This document shows, one piece after another, positions 10,639 to 22,382 of a stretch of DNA of 64,000 bases (position 1 is the first letter of the stretch; the number at the start of each line of letters is the position of its first letter). The notes beneath the pieces are model-generated. The model had not been told where the DNA came from. It searched no databases and saw nothing but the letters and a program-made list of their open reading frames with translations. The position numbers and the translations under genes were made by a program. The DNA is taken from the NCBI GenBank assembly GCA_024345305.1, contig BRON01000008.1, positions 1,302,001 to 1,366,000 on the forward strand, in the 5' to 3' direction. The stretch is from Mrakia gelida. Its lineage: Eukaryota > Basidiomycota > Tremellomycetes > Cystofilobasidiales > Mrakiaceae.

Positions 10639-10990
10639 TGCAGCCTTCGAAGAACGAGAAAGAGACGAGCTGAGAGAAAGCGACGACCGCGGCGAGTCCC
10701 TCCTCGCTCTTCGAGTCGCTCGTCCTCCGACTCGACCTCTATTCTTGACCTTACTCGAGTGAGACTATGTCCCTTCGCGCCTGTCTCTCGTGTATATGTT
10801 CCTGGTAGTACTCTGGTCCAAATTTAAAACTCCGGCGTATGTTGAGTGACGGGCGAGAAAACAAATCAAGCGCGGTTGATCGCCAAACCCTAACGACGTC
10901 GACCTTCTCTCTTCCTTCCTTCCTTTCCCTTTCCCTTTCCTTTCTTCCACCCCTTCTTCGCCCACCCTCTTCCCATCCTTCGCCCCTCGG
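10639..10990. other. Intergenic with a C/T-rich tract
   Basis: Holds the 3' flank of the MYND gene and the promoter of the PH-domain gene. A long run of CTTCC and CCCTTT units at about 10911-10955 lies just before the ATG at 10991, a common core-promoter feature of fungal genes. No coding sequence recognised. Confidence 0.5.
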
Positions 10991-13900
10991 ATGGCCCGTC
11001 CGACGCACTCCCACACGTTGTCCTCTTCGACGCTGGATGTCTCTTCTCCTGAGACGAACACGAGCTCGTATTGGGGAGGAGGAGGAGACAACAACAGTCA
11101 GACGTACTCTTCCACGACGACCCTCCCTCCAGGAAGCGCACTCTCCTCTTCGTCCAACTCATCTCGGAAGAAGATAGTCCTCGGAGGGCACGTCAGTCGG
11201 AGGGTCGGCATGTTTTCTCCTACGTTGGAGGAGGACGAGAGTGGAGTCTTTGGCTCGCCGGTGAAGGACGCTGCAGAGTTCCGACGAGCTCAAGGAGGAG
11301 GAGGAGGTTCAGCTGTATCGAGTCCTATCAGTTTGAAAGGGGGAGCTGGAGGTGTGAGGAAGAAGGCTGCTGCGTTTGAAGGTGGAGGAGGAGTTGGGAT
11401 GATGGATGGGAGCGAAGGAGGAGGAAGGGTCTACGCCTTGGGAGCGGAACGATCCTCAGACGACTCGGCTCGCTCATCCTCGGAATCAACAACCCAACCT
11501 CTACGACTCAGACCAAGAAGAGCTCTCCCTACAGAACCCACATCCTCATCAGCAGTCAACTCCCCATCAGCTCCAACCCCTCCGACCAGTCGGTTCAACA
11601 ACCCTCACTCCCCAGCTTCCTCCCCTCCAACCACTCCGACTCGTCCAGTTCGATGTCCTCCTCTCGACTTCCCTCGCTCATCCCACTCCACATCCAACAA
11701 CAACCTCACCACTCCCACCACCTCCCCAACCAAGCTGAATCGACTCTCCTACGCCCAACCATCAAGCGGGAACCCAACGACTCCAGCTCGTCACCTCCCT
11801 TCTGCCCTCTCCTCCCCCTCGAAACCAACCCTTGGCTCCCCTTCAACAACCACCAGAGCTCTCATCACACGATTCGAAACTCCCCTCTCAACACCTCATC
11901 GTCCCTCAACCCAACAGCAAAACACCACCTCCAATACTCCCCGAACTCCCTCCACTCCCTCACGTCAACATCTCGACAAACCCCTCCCCTCACCCTCCGC
12001 GAACGGGCCTGGTTTCTCGACTAGCAACAGTACCAGTCCAGGAGGAGGGATAGGGAAAGGTCGTTCGCCACTGCGAGATGGATTGAAGAAGCTCGTGGGG
12101 AAGTTTGGAGGTGGGAAGCTCATGGGGAGGAGGAGGCGGAAGAAGAGTAATGGAGGATGGGAGAGTGGGACGGACGAGGAAGGCTTGGGAGGAGGGAGTT
12201 ATAGAGGAGGAGGAGGAGAGGCTTGGAGAGGGAAGGAGTTCTTCGATCAGGAGACGGATAGGGATGGGAGAGGTGGTGGGAGGATGGGGCTGATGGGGTC
12301 GAACGAGCAGCAGCAGCAGCAGGAGAGGTTGAGCGAGGAGAGGAGTCGAGCTGTTGTGAGTCTTTGATTTCTTTGTCGACCTCATCGCTCGTTCTCCTTC
12401 GCGTTTCCAGCGAGTAGAGACTGATTTGCATTCCTTCGCGTCTATTATAGCAACCTCCCCCCGACGACAACACCTACACCCTCTCACCCATCCCTCAGCA
12501 GCAGCAACAACAACCTCCAACCCAATCCTCCTCCTCCTCGCGAGTCATCCGAACCGGTCCCCTCTTCTTCTACTCCTCAGGGTCCAACCCAGCTCACTGG
12601 CTTCGCACAACAGCCTCCCTCCTCCCCGGATCCCTCGTCCTCACCTCGTCGTCCCTCCGAGGAGAACCTCACTCGAGAAGCATCTCTCTCCGAGCGTGTC
12701 AGGTCGTTCGAAGCGTGCCCGAGAGGGAGGCGAGGGAACGTTGGGTTTCGCCGCTCTGGGACGACGAGCAGCAGAGGAGGAGGGAAGGTGGGGGAGGAGA
12801 GGAGGAGGAGGATGACGACGAGGTGCATTACCTTGAGCTTGGGTTTGGAGGGCAGACGGAGGCGGTGGTCGTCGCTGTTTTGACAGTCGGAGAGAGGTTG
12901 GGTTGGGTGAGCTCGATTTGGTGAATTTCTCGTTCCCTCCATTTCAGTTCGACGCGATTTTAAACCGGGAAGACGGGGAGCTGACTTTCTGCGTCTTGGA
13001 ATTGCTCTCAGGGATGCCATCCTCGGCGGTTCGAACCCTCTCTCTCCTCTTCCTCCTCCTCAAACCGACAACCCAACCTTCGCTGGTCAGCCCAACGTCC
13101 TCCCCATCGACATGTCTCCTCAGGACTCTCTTCTCGATACTCCTCCCGTTGATCCCCACGCTCTCACCCTCGAAGGCTCCTACGGACTCCATCAACGAGG
13201 CTCCCTCTACATCACCAACTCGGACGAAGGTCATCAAACCGACGCGCCTCAACCCCGTCGGGAATCCGTTCACGTTCGTCGACCCTCGGACGACGGCCCA
13301 CCTCGACTCAGTCGTCCCAAGCTGGGAGGAAACGTCGAGGAGATCCGACGGAGCGTCGAGAGGATGTTCGGAGGTCAGCTCTTCGACGGAGACGCGACCG
13401 GAGGGTTCCCTCGAGGTCGAATGGAGGAGTTGACGTCGCCCGAGCAGCGACCTCTCAGTACCATGTCCGGAAGGTCGGAGAAGAGCAACAGCACCGGACT
13501 CAGTCGAGCCGAACGAATGGAGGATCCCAGCCCTCTCAAACCTCTCGGAGAACTCGGACTCGCGTCTCGTCTTCGGAACCAGAGCCACCACCAAGGAGGA
13601 GAAGGAGGCCAGTACTTCGGTTCTCGACCTATCCCCATCGCCTCTAGTCGTCGCTTGGACTCGAGCGGATCCCTCGGAGAGTCGATGATCTCGCCCAACG
13701 ATGGTCCCTCGCCGTCCATGGTCCACAGCGAAACTCCCAGCTTCGACATCTCGGATCTCAACCCTTCCAGATCAGCCTCTCAGATCCAACGACGAAGCAC
13801 TCCCGCCAACAACCCCCCTCAGAACTACGAGAAGGACGCCTCGGTAATGACCGGATACACCTACAACCTACGTCGCCAGCAGGAACGCTTCGAGATCCCC

Positions 13901-16188
13901 TCCTCCTCCACTCCCGAAGGCCAATTCGAAGACCTCACCACTCCCCGCTCCTCCCTCTTCCACGCCGAACGAAACAGCAAAGACCCCTCCATCGTGAACC
14001 TCAACCCTTCCCAGGATCCAAGCTCCAGATCCTCCTCCACCACCAACGCCAACGCCAACCCCCAAACCTCCGACTCCCTCGTCGCACCAGTAGCCGTAGC
14101 CGCCGCGGCCGACCTCACCCCCATCATCTCCATGCTCTCCTCCAACGAAGCTCACTCCATCACTCGAGACCAACTCTTCGACCTCAAACTCTCCTCAGTC
14201 CAACAAGGCGTCGTTCAACTCCTTGAACGCAACGAACAGGCAGCGGCGTCGACGGTTTCCGCTTCGGCTGCGAACGAAGAGGAGGAACGAGCGAGGATGG
14301 AACGCTTGGAAGTCAGCTTACGAGGAATGGGGATCGACCTTCGAGAAGTCGTGGATGGCTTGAGGCTGAAGACGCTTTCACCTCCCGTTCTTCCCGTTGG
14401 GCTGCCCGAGCTCGAGGAGCAGGGAGAGGAGAAGGTGTTGTTGGAGGAAGTGAACGGGAAGCTTGATGGGATACTGGAGATGTTTGAAAAGCTGGCGAAG
14501 GCTTCGGCTTCGAGCTCGTCAGGTGGAGCGGCGATGATTGTTGGAGAAGTGGGAGGAACGGACGCGTCGAAGGAGGTGGTGGAGGGAGATGCTGGAGTTG
14601 CTTCGACGATGAGAGGGGGTCCTCCGCCTGTGAAGCCGATAGAGGGCTTGCCGGGAGGGAAGATGTTTGTGATGAATCCTCCGGAGGGGTCGGGTGTTGG
14701 TGGGGAGGAGGTGAGGGAGGAGAATGATGGGGAGAGGGAGATGATGGATGAGAAGTCTGTGAGTCGCTGGTTTCTTTGCTGTTCCTCGCTTGACGAATGA
14801 AGAAGCTGACTTTGCGCTTGTGTTCGTCTTCGAAGCCAATCGGAACCGCTTCGACTCTGTCGAACGCAAGTGTCGCGTCGAGTCGATATCCTCTTTCTCT
14901 TCCAGTCGCTGCTGAGGTTCGTTCACGCTTCGCTTTTTCTTTCGCCTCTTGCTCGAAGCTAAAGCTGATATCTGTGTTTGTCTTTTCGTGCTGAATCAGC
15001 TCGTCGAAGTCCTCACTCTCGTCAAAGAGCAGCAGTCTCAACGATCCGTTCAAACTCAGCAGACCTCCGACATCGCTCGCTGTTCGTGCCTCGTCCATTC
15101 TTTCCCTTTTGCTTCTCCCTTCTCATCGACCTTAACACCTGTCATTTCTCTCTCTCTCTCTCCCAGATCTCAACGAACTCAACGCCTGGATGGAAGCCTT
15201 CGTCAAGAACGGCAACCAAGCTCTCGACGTCGTCTCAACCAAAGTCGACCACCTCACCGATCTCATCTCCCCTCCTCCTCCAGCCACTCCTCAACTCGGT
15301 CAAGGCCCAGTTCCTATGCAGCAAGGCATCGTCGGTCTACTCGGAGAGGTTCGGTCGCTCGCTATGGAGTTGAGGGATCGAGCTGATCAGGGAGGAGCAA
15401 ACGGTGGAGTTGGGGAGGCGGTTCAGCAGAGGTTGGAGGGTGTGCTGGCTGTCATGGAGCAAGACAGGCAGAGGTACCAGCAGCAGAACTCAAGTGAGTA
15501 CCTTAAGCTCGTTGCGGTGGAAGAGGGAGAGAAAGTCGAGGCTCGTCGCTGACCTTTTCGTTTCGTTCCTCGTCGCAGCCATCGACGGAATGATGGTGAT
15601 GATCAACCAGCACAAGATGGAGAACGAGCAGCTTCTGAGAGCTGTTGCTGTCGGTCAGTCACATCTTTCTCCGATCTCTTCGTTCGGAATCCGAGACTGA
15701 TCTCCGTCCTCCTTCCTTGCGCTCGTTCAGATCTGAGTCGCGAGATCCAAGGAGAACGTCTCCGCTTCGTCGACGCCATGTCTCAAGCCACTTCCGTCAA
15801 CGTCAACTGTGAGTGTCATCTCTTTCAAAGACGGTCGGAGAGCTCGAAGGTCCAGAAGACGCGTCTTTCGCACTCCATGGCTGACCTCTCCATTCCCTCG
15901 TCCCTCCTCTCAGTGCACGTCGAAGAGTTCAAGAAACTGCTCTCCCAGGAGGTCGCTCGTTCGATGCACGATCTCGGCCGAATCAGGGAGGAGAAAAAAC
16001 ATCTCGAACAGCAGATTGCCGAACTCTTCGCCACCAAAGTCAAGTTCTCCGACGGATCTCGACCCAACTCGCAACAACCTCAACCTCGTCGACCTTCTCA
16101 GCCCATGGCCTCGCCTCACCCTCCTCCTCAAGCTCCTTTGCCTCCCGTTCCTTCGAACGGTGGGAACTTGGCTCCTCCTCGCTTCTAG
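10991..16188 (+). CDS. Large PH-domain and coiled-coil protein, conserved-fungal type
   Basis: Starts MARPTHSHTLSSS. The first 450 residues are Ser/Thr/Pro/Gly-rich and disordered, with one ordered-looking stretch (GGHVSRRVGMFSPTLEEDE, VFGSPVKDAAEFRR) and a basic patch (KKLVGKFGGGKLMGRRRRKK). Exon 2 encodes a PH-like fold: RTGPLFFYSSGSNPAHWL, ASLLPGSLVLTSSSLRG, HYLELGFGGQTEAVVVAVLT and the closing helix VGERLGWDAI. A long exon (13012-14758) follows with VEEIRRSVERMFGG and, later, helices such as ISMLSSNEAHSITRDQLFDL and ERMEDPSPLKPLGELGLASR. Short C-terminal exons give coiled coil (LVEVLTLVKEQQ, ARSMHDLGRIREEKKHLEQQ) and a Pro-rich end stopping at 16188. Likely a cortical or membrane-associated scaffold that binds phosphoinositides; this role is inferred from the PH domain. 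At least eight introns. Confidence 0.75.
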
Positions 16189-16750
16189 ACATCCTCTCGT
16201 CATCTATCCCTCTGTCTGTTCTTCGCTGGTTCTTCCCTTCTTGTTGCACGCGTTTCGCTTTTCGTTTTCGTTCTTGTTTTTCTCTCCACTTATCTTGCAT
16301 CTGCTCCCTGCTTTGTCATCTTCTCGCTCGTGTCTCCCGTCCGTATACTTTTTAATCTATCGTTCCTTTCGTTCTCGTTTGCCTCGCTGCCTCGTCATAT
16401 CTATTATCTATTCTCACGAACGAACGAACGAACGAACGAACGAGCTTGGATGACGAGAAGGGATAGTCGAAAGCGTCTCTGAAACCTGCAGTAGTGAAGA
16501 CTGGAGGGGAGAAGAAGTTGGTGAGGAAGGAGGACGGCTGAGGGGTCGAGACGAGACGAAATCGCGTCGTCGGTTCTTCTTCGCTTTGCTTTTCTTGCCC
16601 GGTTCTTCTGATCCTACGCTGGTCAACCACGAAGATCGCGTAGTAAGGTCGTAGTCATTAAAGATCGTCAAAGAAACCCCGCTAAAACCAAAACCAAAAG
16701 CCAAAAGCCCAAACCCCCCTTGACTCGAATCGACGCCTACCACCTCTTCC
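16189..16750. other. Convergent 3' flanks with a tetranucleotide repeat
   Basis: Lies between two converging genes, so it should hold both 3'UTRs and polyadenylation sites. The left part is very T-rich. Seven tandem CGAA units sit at about 16417-16443. No coding sequence recognised. Confidence 0.5.
16417..16443 (+). repeat. CGAA tetranucleotide microsatellite
   Basis: About seven perfect copies of CGAA in a row, flanked by AT-rich sequence and outside any gene. Confidence 0.9.
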
Positions 16751-19237
16751 TTAGCCCTCGACCGCCTCCCTCCTGATCTCCAACCCCTCCTTCAAGACAC
16801 ACTCCGAAGCGTACTCGATCCTCTCCAGCACGCGCAGACCAGCAACCTCCTTCGCGTCCAGCCTCCTTCGGTAAACCCTCGCACACGCGTCGCATCCGAG
16901 TCGCGAATCGATGGACTTCGCTCCCCCTCCATCATCGTCGTTCCTCGTCACCAACTGAAGGAGCTCAGATTGACCTACACCGTAAGCGCCACAGAAGTAG
17001 CACCATTGATCGGTGGAGGGGCAGGAGGAGGGCTTGGCTCCGAGCTCGAGGAAGGAGGGAGGTTCGAGGGGTTGATCGTTTTGGGACGACGAGGACGAGG
17101 AAGGCGAGAGCGGACGGAAGTGGAACGGGGTGAGAGTGAGAAGTAGGTGAAGCGTGTCGGTGATGATGAGAGTGGTGAGAGGAAGAGGGATCTCCAGCCT
17201 GGGGAAGATCCGACGCGACTCTGCTTTTCTCGTCGTTTGAGATCGGCAGCGGAGTGGGAGCTCGATGCGATGGTAGAGGAGCCATTTGAGGAGGTTCTAT
17301 CCTGCTGAGGGAGCGGGAGATGAGGCTGCTTGGCCGCGTTGGAAGGTCTAGGTCGCTGGGTGTGTCGGTGGACGGGACTGAGAGCAGCGGCGAAGTCAAG
17401 AAAAGATGGAGAGCGAGGGATTCAGAGTCGATCTCTTCTGCCTCGGGAGGGCCGAAAGATAGCACCAAGATACACTAACCCTTCTTCCTCGTCCGAAACC
17501 TCCTCAAGATCCGAGGACGACGACGAGTCCGAGCTCGATTCCGAGTCTTGATCCTGAGCAGGACGCCCTCGTCCCGAGAGCCTGTCGTAGTGAGCTCGGT
17601 AGGTGTAGTAGTGCTGTTGAATGGCTGTAGAACTTCGCTGGGAGTGCTAGATAAACATGTAACGAAAAACGGAGTTGATCAGTCTCCAGGGTACAAGACG
17701 TGTTGTGAAGAAGAGAGAAGAAACGAACGAGTTTCGAGAACCGACGGAACAAGTCGCCCAGGCTTCCCTTTCCGTCGGCCAGAAGTCGGACCAGGTCGTT
17801 CTGCTCTTCCTCGCTGTAGATGCGAAAGCTGGGAGAGGTGCCTCGGTCGGTAGGAGCTCCTCGAGGTTTTCGACGTCGCCTGGAGGGAGATCAGCGAAGC
17901 GAACGAGAAGGCGAAAGCACGTCCTCGCGTTAGCCTTTGAGTCAGAACGATAGATCATTCCAGGGACAAGGCTACTCACCATGAAACTGACGTCTCTCCC
18001 TTAGTAGGGTTATCGAACGACTCCTCGACGTAGTTGGGCCTGGGACGAGATCCGAGCTCGGGACTGAAGGGAAAGCGCAAAGGAATGAAAGGTGTCAGTT
18101 GAGCTCGCGTCCGTCAGTGAATATGCGAGAAGAATAGTAGCTCACGTCTTTGACGTCTCTTGATCCGAATCAGGCTCGATGTAGGCTGGGACGGCAGCGG
18201 AAGTAGTCCTGATCTCGTCGATCCTCTTGTCGAACCACTCGCGTCGGCTTCGAATCCTTCGCTCGTACGCCTTGAAGGTGCGGGAATGCTGAACAGAGAG
18301 GAGACGAAGGAAGAGCGTCAGCAGAGGACGATGAAGTTTTGTAGTGGACGGGAGTGAGAGCTGACCTTTCGAGCGTAGGCGACGAAGTCGGCCTTTCGGT
18401 AGGGAGTAGCTCGGGTGGCGAGAAAACGAGCGAGGTCTTCCTCCTTGTCATCTCTCCAGGAGTTGATCATCGTTGTACCGACAGGTGCCCTATGTGTATG
18501 CGCAAAAGGGTCAGCGTCGGTGCTGGGGGGAACAGGCAAGCCAAGATTGCGAAGGAGGAAGGGAAGGAGTGCGAGCTCACCTCGTCTCTCCTCCCTCCTC
18601 CTCCTCCTCTTCCTCCATCGACTCATCCCCCTCCTCCCTCCCATCGTCACCGACGACCTGAAGACCACCCTCAGAAAGTCCGATCGGGAAGTCCTTCTCG
18701 TCGAGAGGTTTCCTGCTGAACGTCGAGTTGATGATCCACTGAAGCGAGACGAGATGCTGATGAGCTCCAACTCCCTTCCTGAGCTCCTCGTTGAGTTCGG
18801 TAGCTTCCTCGAGGACGAGATGAGTCGCTTCTTCGAGGTTGAGAGTGATTGGAGAGGGTTTTTTGAACCTTTGGCAGATGATCTGGAGAAGAAAAGGTCG
18901 GGGGTCAGAGTCAGAACGAAGAGAAGAGAGGGAGGGAGGGAGGGAGGAGGAGGTCAATGAGCTCGAGAGCTCGACGATGGGAGGGGGTCGAAGAGCTCAC
19001 CTGCAGCTTCTCCGAGATTTGTAGGGCCTGAGACGAAGTAGGATCGAAGAAAAAATCAAGTCCGGTTGGATGGTTGAATGGGAAGGGGAGGGAAGATTTG
19101 TCGACGGCGGCAGAGGAAGACGAGGAAGAGGAGGAGCGTTGATGAGCTTCGACTCCACCTCCCTCCTTCGAGGGGACAGCGTCGGATGGGAGAGCAGCAG
19201 GATGGTCGAGGACGGTGGGTGATGGTTCGGCGGACAT
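16751..19237 (-). CDS. Rap1-like BRCT/Myb protein; C-terminal Cys4 part may be a separate exon set
   Basis: Starts MSAEPSPTVLDHPAALPS at 19237. Exons 1-2 look like a BRCT domain: GLDFFFDPTSSQALQISEK, then TLNLEEATHLVLEEATELNEE and the typical end HLVSLQWIINSTFSRK / LDEKDFPIG. An acidic linker follows, then two Myb-like helices sets: WRDDKEEDLARFLATRATPY with KHSRTFKAYERRIRSRREWF, and FRIYSEEEQNDLVRLLADGK with HSQRSSTAIQQHYYTYRAHY. This order (BRCT, Myb) is that of the telomere protein Rap1, so a telomere or chromatin role is likely. The 3' part is hard: 16960-17370 is open in three frames. One carries FLELGAKPSSCPSTDQWCYF and a C-x2-C-x32-C-x2-C module like that of the bZIP gene, ending EIRREAVEG-stop at 16751. 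I could not find a clean splice into that frame. Confidence 0.55.
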
Positions 19238-19725
19238 GGTTGTTGAGATGGAAGTTGTCTTATCGAAAAGAAGGGATGATAAGGAGGAGAAGCATCCGAA
19301 GAAGGGGGGAAGGCAAGATGGAGTCGGAGGAGGTTCGAAGTCTTGTTCGTTCGAGAGGCCGCTCGTCGTCTGCCTGTTTCCTTCTTTGCGGAAAATTTGA
19401 GCTTTTTGACGTCTGCGAAGGTTTCGCAGCAGTTTTGGATGGATTCCATGTCTCGCCTTTTCCGAAAACGACCCCAAATGCTTCGTCCGGACCCCCCCCC
19501 GCAAACGCGTCGACCAAACGGCAAAAAGTTGGGTTGCTCGCGAGGGGCTTTGAAAGATTATAATCGAACGCGCGCGAGGTTAATCCCGAGTTGCGAATAT
19601 TAAAAGGAGATTGGCAATTTTCCCCAGTTTGACTAGCCTCGGTTCGATCAAAATGCGGCAAAAAAGCAGGTTGGGGAGGTTGACAAGTCTGGCTCCGTCT
19701 TCTTCCCCCTGCCTTCCTACATGCC
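19238..19725. promoter_or_regulatory. Intergenic, upstream of the Rap1-like gene
   Basis: No gene recognised. It is clearly more A/T-rich than its surroundings at 19370-19680, with runs such as GCGGCAAAAAAGC and AGATTATAATCG, and contains a C9 run at 19492-19500. It probably holds the promoter of the minus-strand Rap1-like gene. Confidence 0.45.
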
Positions 19726-20404
19726 ATGAGCACGAACGAGCCCAACGAAAAGAGGTACATAGCCTCTGAACTCCTGACCTTCGACGCGATGTGCTGGAGG
19801 GGCAAGAGGAAGAAGAACGGAGTCTGTGAGCGACGAACTCGACTCGACGACGCGACTTTCTCGCTCCGACGAGGCCTGCTTGTGGCTACGCGGATCGAGG
19901 TAACAGTCTGAGCATGTCGACAGGTAGAGGAGCTACCAGCGTGTCGCTGGTGACAGCTTCAACACTATCCGCTTAGTGCCAAAGCAGTAAGAAGAGGAAA
20001 TGTCTCGACCATCAGACGCGTCGCTCTCCTCCCCTCCTCTTCCCCCATCCCTCCCAAACATCATCTCGCGACTTGTCCGTACAGAACCCGTATCTCTACT
20101 TGGTCCAAACTCGCTCCTCGACTGGACCCCCAAGCGCCTCCCCTCCAGAAATCCCCATCGCGTCGAACCCTCGCGATCAAAAGAGGAGTTGGTTTTGAAA
20201 GATTCATATCGAACATGTTCGAGGGCAGTCCCAGAGCATTTGAGCGAAAGAGATCAAGTGCATCCCAGTGTGAGACTATCCTCCGTCCGATTACTGATTG
20301 AAGCAAAACCGAGGTGGGTGGAGTACCAAGTGCGCGTCGCTTGCACTCGTCTTTCCCTCTCTCCCCTCGCTCTCGTTCAGACAAAAGGGGACGTAGGTAG
20401 GTAG
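19726..20404 (+). other. Possible small gene or gene remnant, unresolved
   Basis: Two plus-strand open stretches are visible. The first (MSTNEPNEKRYIASELLTFD, then AMCWRGKRKKNGVC, 19726-19908) has a Cys/basic cluster faintly like half of a fungal Zn2Cys6 finger and may splice at GTCT/GTGAGCG (about 19826) to an acceptor near 19921. The second (20000-20404, MSRPSDASLSSPPLPPSLPN) is open for 134 codons without an obvious domain. I could not join them into a convincing protein. They may be one short gene, a decayed gene or chance. Confidence 0.25.
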
Positions 20405-20606
20405 AGATCGAAGAGGCTGAGGCTGATTATGTACGACGGTTGGATTGAACGCGTTGGTATGTAAGAAATACAGAGAGGTGTTACAGTCTAGAGCAGCGAA
20501 CTATCTACTCGACGTGGTTTTGGTTCGACGCGACTCCCTCTCCTCCCCTCCCTCCTCCCTCCCCTCCTCCAACCCGAAGCATAGACGAACGAACGAAAGT
20601 CAAAAC

Positions 20607-22382
20607 TACTCCTCATCACTCTCCTCCTCCTCGCTGCTGCTACTGCTCTCGTCCTCCTCGGAAGAAGCGTTCTTCTTCTTGGTTCTCCTCTTCTTCGCTC
20701 CTGCTCCGACGGGGGTCTTGCGAGGAGGGAAGGCAGCGACGACAGATTTTCTTTTAGCTGCTGCTGCGACGGGTGCTTTGGGCTTGGCTGCTGGTGCTGA
20801 AGAGGTGGCAGGGAGAGGGTTGTTGAGAGCGTCGGCGGCGGCGAGAGCGAGGAGGGCTGGATCGGGAGGTGGGAGAGCGGCGATTTCTTCTGCTGTCTGT
20901 TTGAGGGTGGGCAGATCGGAAAATTGGTGGGGAGAGGAGGATTAGTATGTGAGTGAACAGAGGAGGGGGAGGGGAAGGGAAGGAGAGAAAAAGGTTTGGA
21001 AGGAATGGAAGAGACGCGAGCGATGAGAAGATGGAGGAAACGACACGAACCAAGAATCGTCCTCCCTTCCCTCTGGGTCGTCGAAGAGCGTGAGCGTGTC
21101 GAGATTCGTGGAGGTAGGGCTGCGAGCGAAGGGAAGAAGAAGGAGAAGGTGGATTCAGTAAGAGCCAAAGAGGGAGAAGAGAAGAGCGGGCGTTCCGTTG
21201 ACATCGGACGCGTGAGAAGACGAGATGGGAAGAACAGACCCGGCGACTCACCTTCCTCTCCCTCGCGACTCTTCCAAGCTGCTCCAATCGATGCCTCTGC
21301 TGTCTCCTCTTCAAGATCCTAGCGTACTGCTTCGCGTTGACGTAGAGAGGTTCCTGGTCCTGTTCCTCGATGGGGATCATCCTCAACTCGGGAGGAGCAG
21401 TCGAGTTCCGACGCGGTTCGTCCTTCGCGATCCTTCGGCGACCATCCCTCTCCTGCTCGTCTTCTTCGTCGTCGTCCTCGGAGGAAGGATTGAAGGTCGA
21501 GGAGGGTTTGTTGGCATGGTTGTTGTTGGTGGAAGACGAAGGGGAGAGTGAGTTGTGGAAGCCGTGGGACGAGTTTTGGGTTTGGTGTTGGTGCGAGGAG
21601 GAGTTGCGATGGAGGGAGGGAGGAGGAAGGGGAGGAGCGGCTCGAGCTTTCCCTTTGTCCGTGGAGGAAGGGAAGGTAGGTTGAGTGAGCTGGTGGTGGG
21701 TAGTAGAGTGACTGGAGGAGGGTCTCGAGAGGGAAGGAGGGAGAGGAGGGGAGGTAGGGTTGGTGAGGATGAGATTGTGGTACTGGAAAGGGGAGTTGTC
21801 GATGGGAGAGTTGGATCCCGAGTGAAGCTGTTGCTGGAGATGGTGGTGAGGAAGGCCGTTGATGGAAGGGGAAGGGTGGGAAGAGGAGGACTGGTTAAGT
21901 TGCTGCTGTTGTTGCTGCTGCTGCTGGATGTGGTGCTGTTGGAGTCGAAGCTGTTGCTGTTGATGGAGCTGTTGAAGTTGAAGCTGATGGTACGCTGAAG
22001 CTCCGCTGTTCCCTCCCACCCCTCCTCCTCCCAGACCCATCATTCCCGAGGTATCGAAGGACATTCCATCCCCTCCCATCATGGAGTAACCTCCGTTCGC
22101 CATCCCTCCCGATGAGCCCGACATTGGGAAGGGGAGGGAGGACGACGCCGTCGAGTCGAACGCTCCTCCTCCGAAGGGTCCTCCTTGATGAGATTGAAGA
22201 CCACCATAGTTGATCGGCAGGTTCCTAGACGAGGAGGAAGGGTCCGACGAGTCTGAGTTGGACTGGTAGTAACCTGGGATGGATTGATTGAAGTAGGAGG
22301 GATCCATGTGATGGTTGAGGAGGGAGGAAGCATCTTGAGGAGGAGGCGAAAACGAGTACGGAGAGTGAAGGGGATGCGACAT
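20607..22382 (-). CDS. HAP2: CCAAT-binding factor subunit HAP2 (NF-YA)
   Basis: DNA-contacting subunit of the CCAAT-binding complex, nuclear. The signature is complete: EPLYVNAKQYARILKRRQQR then HRLEQLGRVARERK (subunit association), an intron, and PYLHESRHAHALRRPRGKGG with RF (CCAAT recognition). The final exon encodes QTAEEIAALPPPDPALLALA, an Ala-rich stretch, a basic stretch (AKKRRTKKKN) and an acidic tail of Ser/Glu/Asp, ending at 20607. The N-terminus is long, Ser/Pro/Gly-rich and has a glutamine/histidine stretch (about 21880-21990), typical of activation domains. I chose the start MSHPLHSPYSFSPPPQ at 22382. The frame stays open to 22757, so a longer N-terminus is possible. Two introns inside the C-terminal third. 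Confidence 0.93.
21890..21990 (-). repeat. Glutamine-coding CAG/CAA run in HAP2
   Basis: Encodes a Gln/His/Leu-rich run with nine consecutive glutamines, mostly CAG with some CAA. Such runs vary in length between strains and are common in fungal activators. Confidence 0.8.

Noticed and set aside
12100..12360. Frameshift in the PH-domain gene around the exon 1/2 join
   Set aside because: Re-reading the codons showed the frame is continuous through the PH domain after a normal intron.
12944..13726. 260-codon minus-strand ORF opposite the PH-domain gene
   Set aside because: Antisense shadow; the plus strand has the intron signals and a coherent protein.
14313..15098. 261-codon minus-strand ORF
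   Set aside because: Spans plus-strand exons and introns; Ser/Pro/His-rich shadow with no domain.
16417..16443. CGAA repeat as a CRISPR or telomere repeat
   Set aside because: Simple 4-bp tandem without spacers; does not fit either.
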